The translations under genes were made by a program, and so were the position numbers. Shown here piece after piece: positions 10,788 through 21,848 of a stretch of DNA of 64,000 nucleotides (position 1 is its first letter; each line of letters begins with the position of its first letter). The DNA comes from Arthrinium phaeospermum. Taxonomy: Eukaryota; Ascomycota; Sordariomycetes; Amphisphaeriales; Apiosporaceae. Below the pieces are notes generated by a model. The model was not told the DNA's origin and did not search any database. It was given only the letters and a program-made list of their open reading frames with translations. The stretch is from contig QYRS01000010.1 of the NCBI GenBank assembly GCA_006503535.1, positions 744,001 through 808,000 of the forward strand. The letters are read 5' to 3'.

Positions 10788-12692
10788 TTATGCAAGACTG
10801 CCTATCGGCGCCCCTCTTTGCATGCCAGTTGCATGACCACTAATGCCAGGCTCATCGGGATACGTCTCGCCCTCCGTATCTGTGCCCCAACCTTCTCTCT
10901 CGTCCTTGGGCATTCTAACAAAAGCAAAGTCGATCAAGAGTCCCGCCACTGCTAGACCAACGCCAAAGAACAGCGCTGCCCGGTAGCCCCTTACCGGGTC
11001 GACCTGGTCCTTGGTGAGTTCCGTCTCGATAGTACCGGCGAAACCGAGACCGAGACTGTTGCCGTAGAGGTTCAAGGTGCCTATGAGACTGCCCGCGACG
11101 CCCTGCTGCTTGCGGCTCACGCTGTTGCTGGCGATGATCTGGGCCGCCACGTAGACGAAGTCGGGGCAGATGCTGCCGACGAGCACCGCTGGGAACGTCT
11201 GCGCCCAGTACGTCTGCTGCAGGGGCATGGTGGCCAGGAGCAGGTTCGAGACCACCATGACGCCGATGCCGATGGCCATGATCCACTGCGCGGCGAGGCG
11301 GGGGATCAGCCACGCGGCCAGCCCCACGGCGACGACGGCGCCCACCGCAAACGGGATCCAGCCCACGGCGGTCTGCATCACGCTCCAGCCCCGGAGCTCC
11401 TGCTGCCAGGAGATCATGTACCAGAGTGAGATGCCGAAGCTCATGTAGCTCAGCAGCACGACGAAGACCAGGGCCGTGAAGGTCGGGGTGCGGAATATGT
11501 CCAGCGGCATGACGGGCTCGGTGGCCACAAACTTTTCCCAGAGGAGGAATGACGCAAATAAGACCAGTGATACGATCAAGCAAGCGATCTCATAAGGCGT
11601 TTTCCAGCCTACCGATGGTGCTTGGCTATACTACGAGTTAGAAAGTGCGAGAAAGCCGTCAGCATATTTTAGACGGTAGACTCACTTCCAGCAGAAATTG
11701 AAGAGCAACAGGCTTCCTAGCCCCAAACAAGCTCCCATGTAGTCAATCTTACCCCCTTTATCGATGGGCTGCTCTTTGGGCAAGAGGAGCGCGAGCCCCC
11801 CAAACACAAAAAGGCCAAGGGAAGCTCTGGAGAAGAGATCAGCGACGGTTCCTACTTATTGTATGGACTGCAAATGCTCCTCTACCCCTTTATGCAAAGG
11901 GGGGATGCGTGGGGGTCACTTACATGAAGATGAACAACCACTTCCACTCACCCCGCGAGCCGGAAAAGACGCCAGCGAAAAGGGCCCCAAGCCAGCCACC
12001 GATGGGCGCGGCCGAGGCGAAGAATCCCATGGTGACGTTGCGGGACCGGCCAGGGGGCAGCATGATGGTGATCATGGCGACGGCGTTGGGCATGACGAGC
12101 CCGCCGCCGACGCCCGTCAGGGCCCGCACCGCCACGAAGCTCTCGTACGTGCCGCAGAAGGCGTTGGCCACCGAGAAGACGACGATGATGGCGCCGCCCA
12201 GCAGGAGCATGCGCTGGTGGCCATAGACGGCGCCCAGGCGGCCGCTGATGAGGACGAAGGCGCCTTGGGTCAAGCTGTGGGGAATTTCCAAAACCACATG
12301 TCAGAAATCATTTCATGGAGCTTACTTAAATCCATTGCAGCTTCTACTTCTTGATAATGGCATATCATTGAGACACCATACCTGTAGGAGGCCGGCATCC
12401 AGTTCGCCTGGCCGGGGCCCGACTTGCGGCCAAAGTCGCGGGTAAAGGTCGTCCCCGCTGCAATGGTGACAAAATTGGAGATGAACTGGACGACATTGGC
12501 GCAGATGATGAGGGTGGTGATGAGCGTCCGCGAGGCCTTGCTCAGAATGTTGGACGGTGCCACGTCAAAGATGCGTCGTCGGGTCGAGCCAAGCCGAGTT
12601 GTTGGAGTTGTGGGGTCCGACCCCGGGTTGTTGAGTGCGGGGAGCGGGGTGAGCTCGACGGTGGTCGTGGTGGTTCCCGACACGGTAGCCAT
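10788..12692 (-). CDS. MFS drug/toxin exporter, DHA2-like, 14-TM type
   Basis: Four exons on the minus strand (12692-12382, 12274-11924, 11826-11686, 11625-10788) give 546 aa. Every junction restores a continuous MFS sequence. Exon 1 carries a polar N-terminus and the first membrane helix. Exon 2 has the motif-A-like GRLGAVYGH loop and the RALTGVGGG helix typical of drug:H+ antiporters. Exon 3 holds an LLPKEQ linker before helix 7, and exon 4 the C-terminal half. The length and two extra helices favour the 14-TM DHA2 group, located in the plasma membrane or vacuole. An ATG at 12692 is used; the open frame begins further upstream only at a TTG. It is divergent from the flavin monooxygenase (1.2 kb apart), so it may export that enzyme's substrate or product (inference). 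Confidence 0.9.
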
Positions 12693-13902
12693 CGTGATGA
12701 CTGCGAGTTGCAAGTTAATGCTCTTCTATCCAATGTCACAAACAGGGTTCTTTTTGGGAGGGTTTGCAGATCCGGCCCAACGGGTCTTTATACATGGTAC
12801 AATGTAACGTCTGCGTATGGCTGACCAGAGGCGCGAGCAGCTTTGTAAGCGTTGTGCCCATGGCCCACTTCCCCATCACCCCGGAGTGTCGTTTTGAGCA
12901 CCCCGAGGAAAAATGTTCAGCCTCTGCCTGCTTTGCGGGATCAGGGATCTACATCGCGAACCTGGATGGATGGCGGACGGACGGAGCTAATCGGATTCGG
13001 GCCTAGCCTCACCTGATTCGTAGATACTGACGCGTAGATACATACAGTAGTGATGCATAGTCCATATCTTCATACTGTAGACTCTGTACAATTCCTTCAC
13101 TTGATGAGTCCTTGTTTCTGTAACGGAGATCCCTTTTGAGGAAGCCCCGGCTTTCGCTTGTTTCCGGTGCGGACCCGGCAGCGAGATGCACGATGAAGCC
13201 GATGTCGAGCAATGTCTCGACGGCCGGGTCAATTCCAAGCGAGAAAAGGGGGGTGGGCAAGGACCTCTGCTGCTACTGCTGCACCCTTCACTATGCTCCT
13301 GCACAGTCCAAGATCATGAGCTCAACATGCGGAGATAGGGGCGGAGAGGATGTTGTTTTTGCTGCAGCAGCACCCACTCCCGGTGTAGATCACATTACAG
13401 TGGGCAGTGGGGTATACTGTCGAACAGTTGGCAACGTCCTCCTCAATTCTCCTAGTTTTACCCCAAACTCTACTGCTGGAAGGGCCAACCCCGCAAGTCA
13501 GGTAATGGTAGGTACTGTAGTGCCTAGGTGCCTAAGATTTGATTAGAAGGTACGCCCATCTTCAAACATGCTACCGTACAGCCCGCATTAGTTGCCGCCA
13601 CCGTCCTCATCTGCATAGAGCTGACCACCCATCAATCAATCTTGTGCATCTCTACCAAGCCCAGGGCAATGCAGTCTTGCGGTTTCGGTCTCCCATCTCC
13701 CATTGACCCTGTCGCTGGCCCCTGCTCTTATTAATTGGAAGCAGGGCTTTGTATAAGATAGGCTGCGATCCTCCTTCCACAAGCTAGTATCGTGTCTCTT
13801 TCCCTTGTGTAACAATAGCTTATCGTCCCAAGCCCTAACTAAATCTTGCATCCCATACCACAGTACTGCTCTAACATAACATCGCCGGAACTCCTTTGAA
13901 CC
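12693..13902. promoter_or_regulatory. Divergent promoter region between MFS exporter and monooxygenase
   Basis: 1.2 kb between two divergent start codons with no credible gene. Short frames on both strands lack codon structure or domains. The region must hold both promoters, and the shared position would allow co-regulation. I recognise no specific operator. Confidence 0.5.
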
Positions 13903-15882
13903 ATGACTGAAGTTCAAGTGAACGGGACTCTCAAAATCCCCCCGAGCAACCGCTTGGAGCCCAATTCCTTCAATGTGGTGCCCGCAGAATTCCCTCGGGG
14001 CGAATTTCCCGCCTCCGTAGAGGTCGATAAAATAGCCGACGAATTCATCGAGCACTTCAACAAGTATCTAGCAAGCCAGGATTACCAGGCTCTGGCTGAC
14101 CTGTTCGTTGAAGACGGCCATTGGCGAGACCATCTTGGCCTCTCGTGGGACCTGCGTGGCCTGCGCGGAAAAGACAAGATCCGCAAATACCTCGCCGCCA
14201 ATGGCAAAAGCCTGAAACAAGTCAGCATCGACAGGTCGGCATCACATTTCTCTCCTGCCGTTGCACCCATCGATGCGTTTGGCAAATCGAAGTGCATTGC
14301 CTTCGCTCTGAAGATTGTGACAGAAGCAGGCACCGGGCAGGGATACGTACGGCTGATCCCGCAGGATGGGGGCTGGAAGGCATTTGCTATTTACACGGCG
14401 CTGCGGGAGTTGAACGGCTTCGAATCGCCCCAGGGCCGCAACCGTCCAAAGGGGGACGAGAACAGAGGCAGCCACGGCGCCAACAACTGGAAAGAAGCCC
14501 GCACCGCACAGTCCAATTTCCAGGAGTCGGAGCCGGTAGTCCTCATCATTGGCGCCGGTCAGGGCGGCCTGACTTCAGCTGCCCACCTGAAGATGGCCAA
14601 TGTTGAGTCTCTCGTCATCGATCGGGAGACCCGGATTGGGGACAACTGGCGGCAGAGGTACAAGCAGCTGATACTGCACGATCCGGTCTGGTTCGACCAC
14701 ATGCCCTACATGGACTTCCCAAAACACTGGCCCGTCTTCACCCCCAAGGACAAGCTCGCCGAGTTCTTCGAAGCCTACGCGATGCTCTTGGAGCTGAACG
14801 TCTGGACACAAACGAATATGACCTCGGCCACGTGGGATGCTGAGAAGAAACACTGGTCAGTCACAGTCGAGCGCCAAATCGGCGATAAGACGGAAACCCG
14901 CACCTTTCATCCACGCCACATCATCCAAGCGACTGGCCACTCGGGCAAGAAGAACTTTCCCACCATCAAGGGGATGGAAAGCTTCGGCGGGAACTTATGT
15001 CACAGCTCAGAATTCCCTGGGGCCAGCCCTAACTCGGGAGGAAAACGCGCCGTTGTCGTCGGATCTTGCAATTCAGGGCATGACAGTAAGACTTTATCTT
15101 CACAACCCCTTTCCCACCTTTAACCTCGGACCCCGATAGGGGCTTTGAACAATATGTATCGTGATGTACTAACTCCGTGACTAGTCGCCCAGGATTTATA
15201 CGAAAATGGCTACGACGTGACAATGGTCCAGAGATCGTCCACTTGCGTGGTCTCGTCGGATTCTATCGTAGACATCGGTCTGGCTGCCCTCTACTCGGAA
15301 GGCAAGCCTCCCGTGGACGACGCGGACCTCATCCTCTGGAGTCTCCCGAGACCTGTCCACAAGGCGATCCAGCAGCAAGTAGCGGCCCTCTCCATCGAAA
15401 ACGACCGCGCTACCCTCGAGGGCCTCACCAAAGCCGGCTTCAAGCTGGACAGCGGTCCCGACAGCGCCGGCCTTTTCTTCAAGTACTTCCAGCGCGGCGG
15501 CGGCTACTACATCGACGTCGGCTGCAGCCAGCTCATCATCGACGGCAAAATCAAGATCAAGCAGGGCCAGGAGATCACTGAGGTTCTGCCCGACGGCCTT
15601 CTCTTCGCCGACGGGTCGCGCGTCCAGGCCGACGAGATCGTCTTCGCCACGGGCTACCGGAACATGCGCACACAGGCCGAGGAAATCTTTGGGTCCGAGA
15701 CGGCGGCGCCTTTGCAGGATGTCTGGGGGTTCGATGAGGAAGGCGAATGGCGGACCATGTGGCGCCGAAGCGGGCACCCGGGCTTCTGGTTCATGGGAGG
15801 CAACCTCGCGCTCTGCCGCTACCACGGCCGGTTTCTGGCGTTGCAGATCAAGGCGCTGGAGGAGGGCTTAATGACATACTAG
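13903..15882 (+). CDS. Flavin-dependent monooxygenase with N-terminal SnoaL/NTF2-like domain
   Basis: Exons 13903-15085 and 15185-15882 (99-nt intron with a CTAAC branch and a TAG acceptor) give 626 aa. Residues about 40-170 resemble a SnoaL/NTF2-like pocket (an FVEDGHWRD stretch). The FAD Rossmann motif GAGQGG starts at G217. A second nucleotide-binding motif, VVVGSCNSGHD, binds NADPH; its middle glycine is Cys. The FATGY motif lies near the C-terminus. This layout belongs to fungal flavin-containing/YUCCA-like monooxygenases that insert one oxygen atom with FAD, NADPH and O2. The intron splits the codon at the end of the NADPH motif. The substrate is unknown. The neighbouring exporter suggests a role with a small hydrophobic compound. 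Confidence 0.9.
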
Positions 15883-16849
15883 AGGCTCACGCCTTGTTTC
15901 TACGGGGAGGAAGAAAGACAGAACCCCATTGTTATTCTGGCGGATCATTAGATGTTTATAGCACTAGTAAGAGAGCAAGATACATGGCAAGATTTATTAT
16001 CATCTCGAAGACTATATTGGGGTATCGTAAAGAAAGGGGCAAATGTACCCGGGAAACTGTGATGACATCGCCGATCTTCACTAAAGAGCCGTCATCGCGG
16101 CCATGAAAGTCGGTGAAAACACCCTGGTCAACGCCCGCCCATATCAATTTTCCTTGTCCTGTTTGCGCCTGCAAGTCCCAGGTTTCCATCTAGAGCGCGC
16201 CGAACGCCATCGTCCTCTCCTAAGGGGGCTCCTGGTAGCAACTTGCGGGGGCTGTGTCAAGGCTGTTGTTGAGAACTGAACCGAAATGAAATATAAAGTC
16301 ATAGTAGAGGACTGTAAAGAAACGGAGACGATGGGGTGCAGGCCCAAATCGCAGATAATACTTCTGGCCGTCTTGTGATGGTCTCGTTGTCTTCGTGTTC
16401 ATCACTTCATGCCTCCGTTCTTTGCTCTTTCTGTGTAGATGTAAGCATCGACGAAAATAAAAGTGTAGGCATCGACGAAAATGGGGGTGCTGGCATCGAC
16501 TAAAATAGGGGTGTGGACATCGACGAAAATAGGGGCGTAGGTATTGCCGAGAACAGGGGTGTAAACATCGCCGAGAAAGAAATAACCATGTTTGTTCCAA
16601 GAAATTCATTGTTGTCTGCTTGTCTCCAGAACCTTTTGGAGCTCCAGCTCGCCCTGGGTGCGTTCAAGCTCACGCTAGCTGTGAGCCCACTCACAATGTA
16701 TGTGTTGGGCAAGAACGCTGGAAAGGGACGACAGACAGACAGACAGCGCACGTGTACAGATGACCGGGGAAGCTTCTTCCGGAGAGGGCGTGGGTAGCCG
16801 ATGCGAATTCGGTACATGACATCCTTATTGTTGGCCATCGTGTACTTGC
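15883..16849. other. Gene-free interval containing a minisatellite
   Basis: The interval separates the convergent monooxygenase and RBR genes. It holds the 24-bp tandem repeat listed separately and a short GACA microsatellite near 16731-16746. No frame here shows a known domain. A 129-codon minus frame (16609-16220) runs through the repeat with a true ATG, but I do not consider it supported. Confidence 0.45.
16441..16584. repeat. 24-bp minisatellite, six units
   Basis: Six tandem units of exactly 24 bp, anchored on a GCATCGACGAAAAT-like core at 16445, 16469, 16493, 16517, 16541 and 16565. The last two units are the most diverged. The period is a multiple of three, so frames stay in register. 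On the plus strand the unit reads as an eight-residue I-D-E-N-R-G-V-like repeat broken by one TAA in unit 3. On the minus strand it is open through all six units. Confidence 0.9.
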
Positions 16850-17829
16850 TCATAGCCAACGCCAGGCTATCTGCTCATCCGGTCTTTCCCCCAGGAGCTG
16901 GAAACGTTCGCCAAGTGCTCGAGCCATGTGCCTCTGGAATAGGTCTTGGGGTTCGTTGGCCCCGTCCAGGTTGATAATCTGGTGTTCGTTATCGACGTTG
17001 CCGCCGGCCAGGTCGATAACGATGGGATTGTCGGCGTGAGCACCAGCGTGAGCGCCAACAGGAGCGCCAGCGGGAGCACGAATTTGAGCGAGGGCTTGAG
17101 CGCGGGCTTGAGTGCGGGCTTGAGCGCGGGCTTGAATGTGGACTTGAGCGGGGACGGGAAGGCGGACTGGCGGGTTGGGGGCGTTGATGGGAGCGAGGAT
17201 GGGAGCGCCGAAGGGCTGTAGGCGACAGGGGCAATTGCTCCACTCCTTGCCACAGGCGTAGCAGAACTGATACGAGCATGGACAACTGCAGGGAGACGAG
17301 TTAGTGCCACTGTTCTCATTGACCGAAAAACAATGAAGAAGCACAAAAGGACGAGAAGGTGAAGAGGCACAAGAAGCAGGTTGGGGAAAACTTACGTCAT
17401 GTGATTGCAGCCATGGATACGCTCGATGATGCGACCGCAACGGCTGCACTCAGCCCAACCCTGCTGGCGCGCGAAAGCCCGGACGGCGACGGCCTCGCTG
17501 TTATCACGGGCGGCGCGGTGAGCTGCGGCGGCGTCCTCCTCCTCCTGAGCCCGTCGATCGTGACGCTGGATCAGCTCGTCGCCGACGAGCGCCTGGACGA
17601 TGAGGCGCTTGGTGTCGATGGGGAGGCGGCAGCAGCTCGCCGGGAAATTGCCGCCGTTGAGGCTGGCGCTGACGAGCGTGGGGAGACAATCGCTGCAATA
17701 ATAGCAATCACATCCCATCTTCGCGTAGGGGAACGCGACGGGCTGCAGACAGCCAGTACATTCCGGTCGAGGGCGAGGCGGCGCGCCGGCGCCGGCGGCA
17801 GGCGCAGCATTATTTGCTCTTGAAGCCAT
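16850..17829 (-). CDS. RBR-like (RING/IBR) E3 ubiquitin ligase, compact
   Basis: Exons 17829-17396 and 17285-16850 give 289 aa. Residues 24-67 carry a Cys-rich RING-like set (C-x2-C, then C-x-C-x2-C-x2-C and CC). Residues 128-165 match the IBR/RING2 end of RBR ligases: C-x2-C, I-x2-IHGCNHMTCPC and FCYACG, then WSNCPC. C141 aligns with the catalytic cysteine that accepts ubiquitin in RBR enzymes. The intron (110 nt) splits the Thr codon just after C141-N-H-M. The tail is Ala/Pro/Gln-rich with a short tandem repeat, ending in an acidic segment. A full RBR has RING1, IBR and RING2; here one Cys-rich module appears to be missing or degenerate. RBR-like ubiquitin ligation is inferred; activity is uncertain. 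Confidence 0.8.
17091..17150. repeat. 12-bp tandem repeat inside the RBR gene
   Basis: Five units of 12 bp (consensus CGGGCTTGAGCG on the plus strand) encode a four-residue Q-A-R-A/T repeat in the low-complexity tail of the RBR protein. The repeat is in frame, so unit gain or loss would change tail length without breaking the gene. Confidence 0.85.
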
Positions 17830-19493
17830 GGTATCGGTTTGGGTTTGCGCTTGTTGATGGGAAAAGATGGGTGGTTGACAGACAGAGAAAAAATGCGGTG
17901 CCCTCTTCGATTATTTTATCAGTTGAGTTGCGGTTTCCGGAGCTGGTGCTGTTGAAGCTGCCTTCCTTTTGGAGTTGTGGTTCGGAGCTGGTCCAGGAAG
18001 GTGTTTGGGAGGAGGAAGGGAAACACCAGAATCTTTCTGCGAATGGAGAGAGATGTTGGGAAGAAGAGGTAGATGGGGACGCGTCTGGAGTGAATCTCGG
18101 AATGGAAGAGATCAAGCTATGCTTGCCTTCCGGGTGATTGTCCACCTTGGGCACATTCAAGGTGGTGCTCGTTTTCGGGAGCTTGGTTGATTCTATTGTG
18201 TGCCGGAACAAGTTCTGGACGTCGTCAAGTTGCCGTGGGCCCGCTTGAGAAACACCTTCTCGCCGGCCTCAAGTTTGAGCTCCAAGTGTGCTTCACGCCC
18301 CTTTCAGAGACGCAAGTACGAAGGTAGATGTGCGTTTGGTTGTGGACAGCATCTTCTCTTGGTTGGGATGGACCCGCCTCAAAGTATGTACTCGCATCGC
18401 CGACAAGCTTCGTCGACGACGACCCGCAACTTCTCTAGACAGTGACGGTATCCGAATTCACCCTGCGTTATTCTTGCTAGTGCTCATGCAACACCCGATA
18501 GACTGCCTCTACTTGTATAAACCAATCCCAGCATAGCCGCAAGACACACCAAAACTGCAAAAATCAGCTACGGACAATACGAGTTGATATGCAAAACTTG
18601 AAAACGATACAGCAAAATAGGCATTTTGCATCAAGAAGGGACCAGGGAAGAGAAGACCATTTCCTAAGCTGGTGTTCGTGACACCTGCAGCAATATCACT
18701 GTCCCATCGGTGCATCGCCGACGTACATGTAGATAGGTATGGGGCCAGAAAACTCAATACACCCGAAAAGCAAAGCATAATAGGAAATAATTCGAAGCCC
18801 TGTTTCTGGTAGCAAAGCACCCAAGAGCAGTGTGTGTGATGAGGAAATTTCAATTGCGACGGTTTGATATGACATGTATGGTATATGCGCGTTTTACTTA
18901 GGGCGACACGTGCCTGCACCCCTTTTACAATGCTTCGAACGATCTGTTGGACACGTACTCAAAAGGGGGGGTCCCTTATACACTGCATTTCACGGGAAAC
19001 AATATGGCTTCATGAAGGGAGTTCCGGAGTATCGATTCATAGGCATATATCATGGCTTGCTATGCTGCACGCCCTTTCTGCCATGGCCTCCTGTATCTGA
19101 GGAAGAACATTGTGAATGTAGACACCATGCATCGAAACTCCACTGCGGCAGTTTTAAACCCTCAAGAGGCTTGCAAAATGTGACAATTTGCTTGATTTCG
19201 CTTCGGTTTAATGTAGCTAAGTGTCGGCAACTATGTGCAGCGCCAGTTCTCCGATCGAATATCACCATTTCCCCAAAAACACTCGCGTATCATCCTTTAT
19301 ATGCAATCAACACCATCCATGCTACCTTTGCCTATGACCCATACCCGTACCCATCCATTCCCGAGAAACGCCTGTGCTATGATCATACAGACCCTCGCTG
19401 CCTTGCGCGATAAGCCGATTAAAACAAACTTGCGTACTAATACAAGGGTCTCAGAATATCAATGAAGCATGACTCGCGCACATGGTTGTCATC
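17830..19493. other. Gene-free interval
   Basis: Contains the promoter of the RBR gene (minus strand) and the sequence downstream of the receiver gene. A 179-codon plus frame at 18874-19413 has no domain or codon bias that would support it. I see no repeat or RNA gene here. Confidence 0.45.
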
Positions 19494-20615
19494 TCACCGC
19501 CCTAGCACCACGTCCCTCACGTTTGTTTCGCAGGGCGGTGACCAAGGACGCAACTGTAAGGGGTACCCGGCCTCGACTAGCTCCTTCTCATCAATGCCCC
19601 CGTAGAGGCTCACAATGTTGGTCGAGGGCCCTCCAAAGAGCAAGTCCACGATCATGCGCACGTGATACGGTTTGCTCATGACGAGGTCGAAGCCTGCGTC
19701 CGTGTACCGAGAGCTGAGTGTCGCGGCTCCAGGCGCCGAAGCTCCCACCAAGATGGCCCGTCGTGTCGGCCGTTGATGAGGGCATTTCTTGTCCGCATTA
19801 TCCTGGGTGGTCGGGCACCCATTGGGTTCGGTCGAGATTTGGCCAGATAATGGTGGGCCAGGAGCGTGTGCGCGCATGGATTCTTCCTCAAAGGCGCGGA
19901 TCTCTCGCGCAGCATCAAATCCATTCAGGACGGGCATTGCTGAGTCTTCAGGTACCGTTAGATGTTGATTTTGTAGAAATTTCTACCCCATCGTCTGTCT
20001 AGCGAGCTCGGGGATGGAGCTGCGTGCTGTGGATGTGTGAAAGGTACGGAGAGGATCATGGCACTTACCCATCAAAATGCAGCGGAAACGCCCTGGATCT
20101 GATTTGTACATATCCACGGCTTCGCGCCCGTTAGACGCAACTTCACAGGGCTGCCCATACTTCTCGCATAGTTTGCTTATGAGCTGTCCGGTTGCACAAT
20201 CGTATATTAGCCCGTCTATCCTTATGCGACCGTCGTACCGTGACACAGTGAACGAAATAGGCAATATGTGTGGACAGTGCTACTATACCTTTTGATTTAC
20301 ACGATTGTCGTCGACACAGAGCAGAGTGTAGGCACCCTTGATTACAGGGGGCGCAGGCTGACGGCGCGCCGTCGAAGACCTGGACGAGCTGGAGCGAGAT
20401 GGGGGAAGTAAAATTGGTGGTGAGTATGCATCATCGTCTTCTTCTTCGTCTGGCTGGCCGAATGGGTTCACCGGAGCAGTAGTAAAAGGGCTCAGGTAGA
20501 GCGAGGGCGCCGGCAACGGTATGGCAATGGAGGAGAAGCCTGGCTGGGGTAGGAGACCGAGGCTGGTGGCAGCCACGACCAACGGGTGGCGGTCGTCAAG
20601 GCGTTGCGTCGTCAT
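19494..20615 (-). CDS. Orphan response-regulator receiver protein
   Basis: Exons 20615-20289, 20183-20069 and 19945-19494 give 297 aa. Residues 1-95 are a Pro/Ser-rich leader with an acidic run. Residues 96-250 are a CheY-like receiver with every key residue: D102/D103 (CVDDN), phospho-acceptor D148 (ILMD-SAMP), S217 and K239 (SKP). About 40 polar residues are inserted between the alpha-3 helix and the S217 strand. There is no kinase or HATPase domain, so it would receive phosphate from a phosphotransfer protein in the His-Asp relay. It is neither Skn7, Ssk1 nor Rim15. The D148 codon is split by intron 2 and needs an AAG acceptor; a CAG six bases later would delete it. The frame stays open upstream of the ATG to about 20733, so an extra 5' exon is possible. 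Confidence 0.8.
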
Positions 20616-21848
20616 GCCCGGCAGAATATCAAATAAAAGTAGTTCAGAAGAAAGGGATTTGGAAGAGCACAGAGAAACGGCTTTGATGATAGTACCGGTC
20701 GGCCCAATTATCTTCTGGGTTGGCAGTTATTTGGTTTGGAGCCGGCCAGGCGGATACAAGACACGGGGAAGAGCAGGAGTATGGCCGAGAAGAATCAATC
20801 GGGCCCCTCAGAAGCTGTTAAGATGGTATGGGAGGTGCATGCAACCATGTTCCCAGTTTGTGAGAGTTTACAGCAATATGGGGCGGGCAGAGGGGGGCTC
20901 GTCTCGTGGCTCAGGAAGAGCAGGGAAAAGCTGTATTAAAGAGAGCAAGTACGTAAGTGAGTAAGAAGTTGAAAAAGTAAGCCGAAATATGTGCGTGCCC
21001 CCGAGATAAGAAGGTGCCTAACGATGGCTACCACAGCAAGAAGCAGCAGCACCAGCACCAGCAGGCAATGAATGGGACAGGGCGGTTGAGGGTTGAAGAG
21101 AGTCGGGTCAGACTTACTGCACAGGTTAATTAAATGAACTACCGACAGGGCGAGCAGCTTGAAGAACGGACTTTTTTTTAGGGGTCCATCCAGAGGACCC
21201 CCAAAGGGAACTTTACGGTTTCTTATTTGGAAGCTGCCATGCCCACTTTCGCCAACCACTGACCCTGCCGATCGCTACGTCACGCCTACGGAAGCCCTGT
21301 CTCCAGAGTCCTCCCGCCAATCAGAATCCGGCACGCTAGTGAACCAACACCGTTCTGCCCAATTAGACTCGGGGCCCAACTGGGGCTTGCCCGGAAGAGC
21401 TTGCTAAGCGAATGTGAGAAAACGGGCAAAGCAGCAGAGCAGACGAACCACAGGGCTGATTAGCCCAATCAACGGTCGCCCTCAATTTCCATTACTCGAG
21501 TCCCCGAGTCAAGCTCGTGTTGGCAGCAGCGCCCTTTACATACTACTACACCCGCCTCACGGTCCCCCCTTGGCAACCTGGTTAAACCTGGTTGAATATA
21601 GCGTCACGTGTTCCAGAGTACGAAGAATAGGTAGTTAGTATCGTGATTCTCAAAGCAATTGCTATCCATACAGGTCTAACCGCCTTTTGGTCAATTGATC
21701 GTGTCCTTCCCCGAAACGCCGTGCGTAATGCATGCCATTACCAAATACCATGATGGCCGTGATTGTATCTCATCTCATGATATTAGGATACATACCATCA
21801 GAATCTAGTTGTTAATGTGGTCTCCAGTGCCCCAGTCTGCTGCCCATC
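20616..21848. other. Intergenic, no supported gene
   Basis: Lies between the receiver gene and the 3' end of eIF3e, both on the minus strand. It should hold the receiver promoter and leader. A minus frame at 20936-21259 encodes one hydrophobic stretch but lacks homology I recognise. No histidine-kinase remnant is visible upstream of the receiver. Confidence 0.45.

Noticed and set aside
9075..16849. Secondary-metabolite cluster around the SDR, MFS and monooxygenase genes
   Set aside because: No polyketide synthase, peptide synthetase, terpene synthase or prenyltransferase is present in the window.
18874..19413. 179-codon plus-strand frame
   Set aside because: No domain, rich in Cys, His and Tyr as expected from noncoding sequence, and no neighbouring splice-joined extension.
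20616..21848. Possible histidine-kinase body upstream of the receiver gene
   Set aside because: I looked for H-box, N-box and G-box-like sequence on the minus strand and found none, so the receiver appears free-standing rather than the end of a hybrid kinase.
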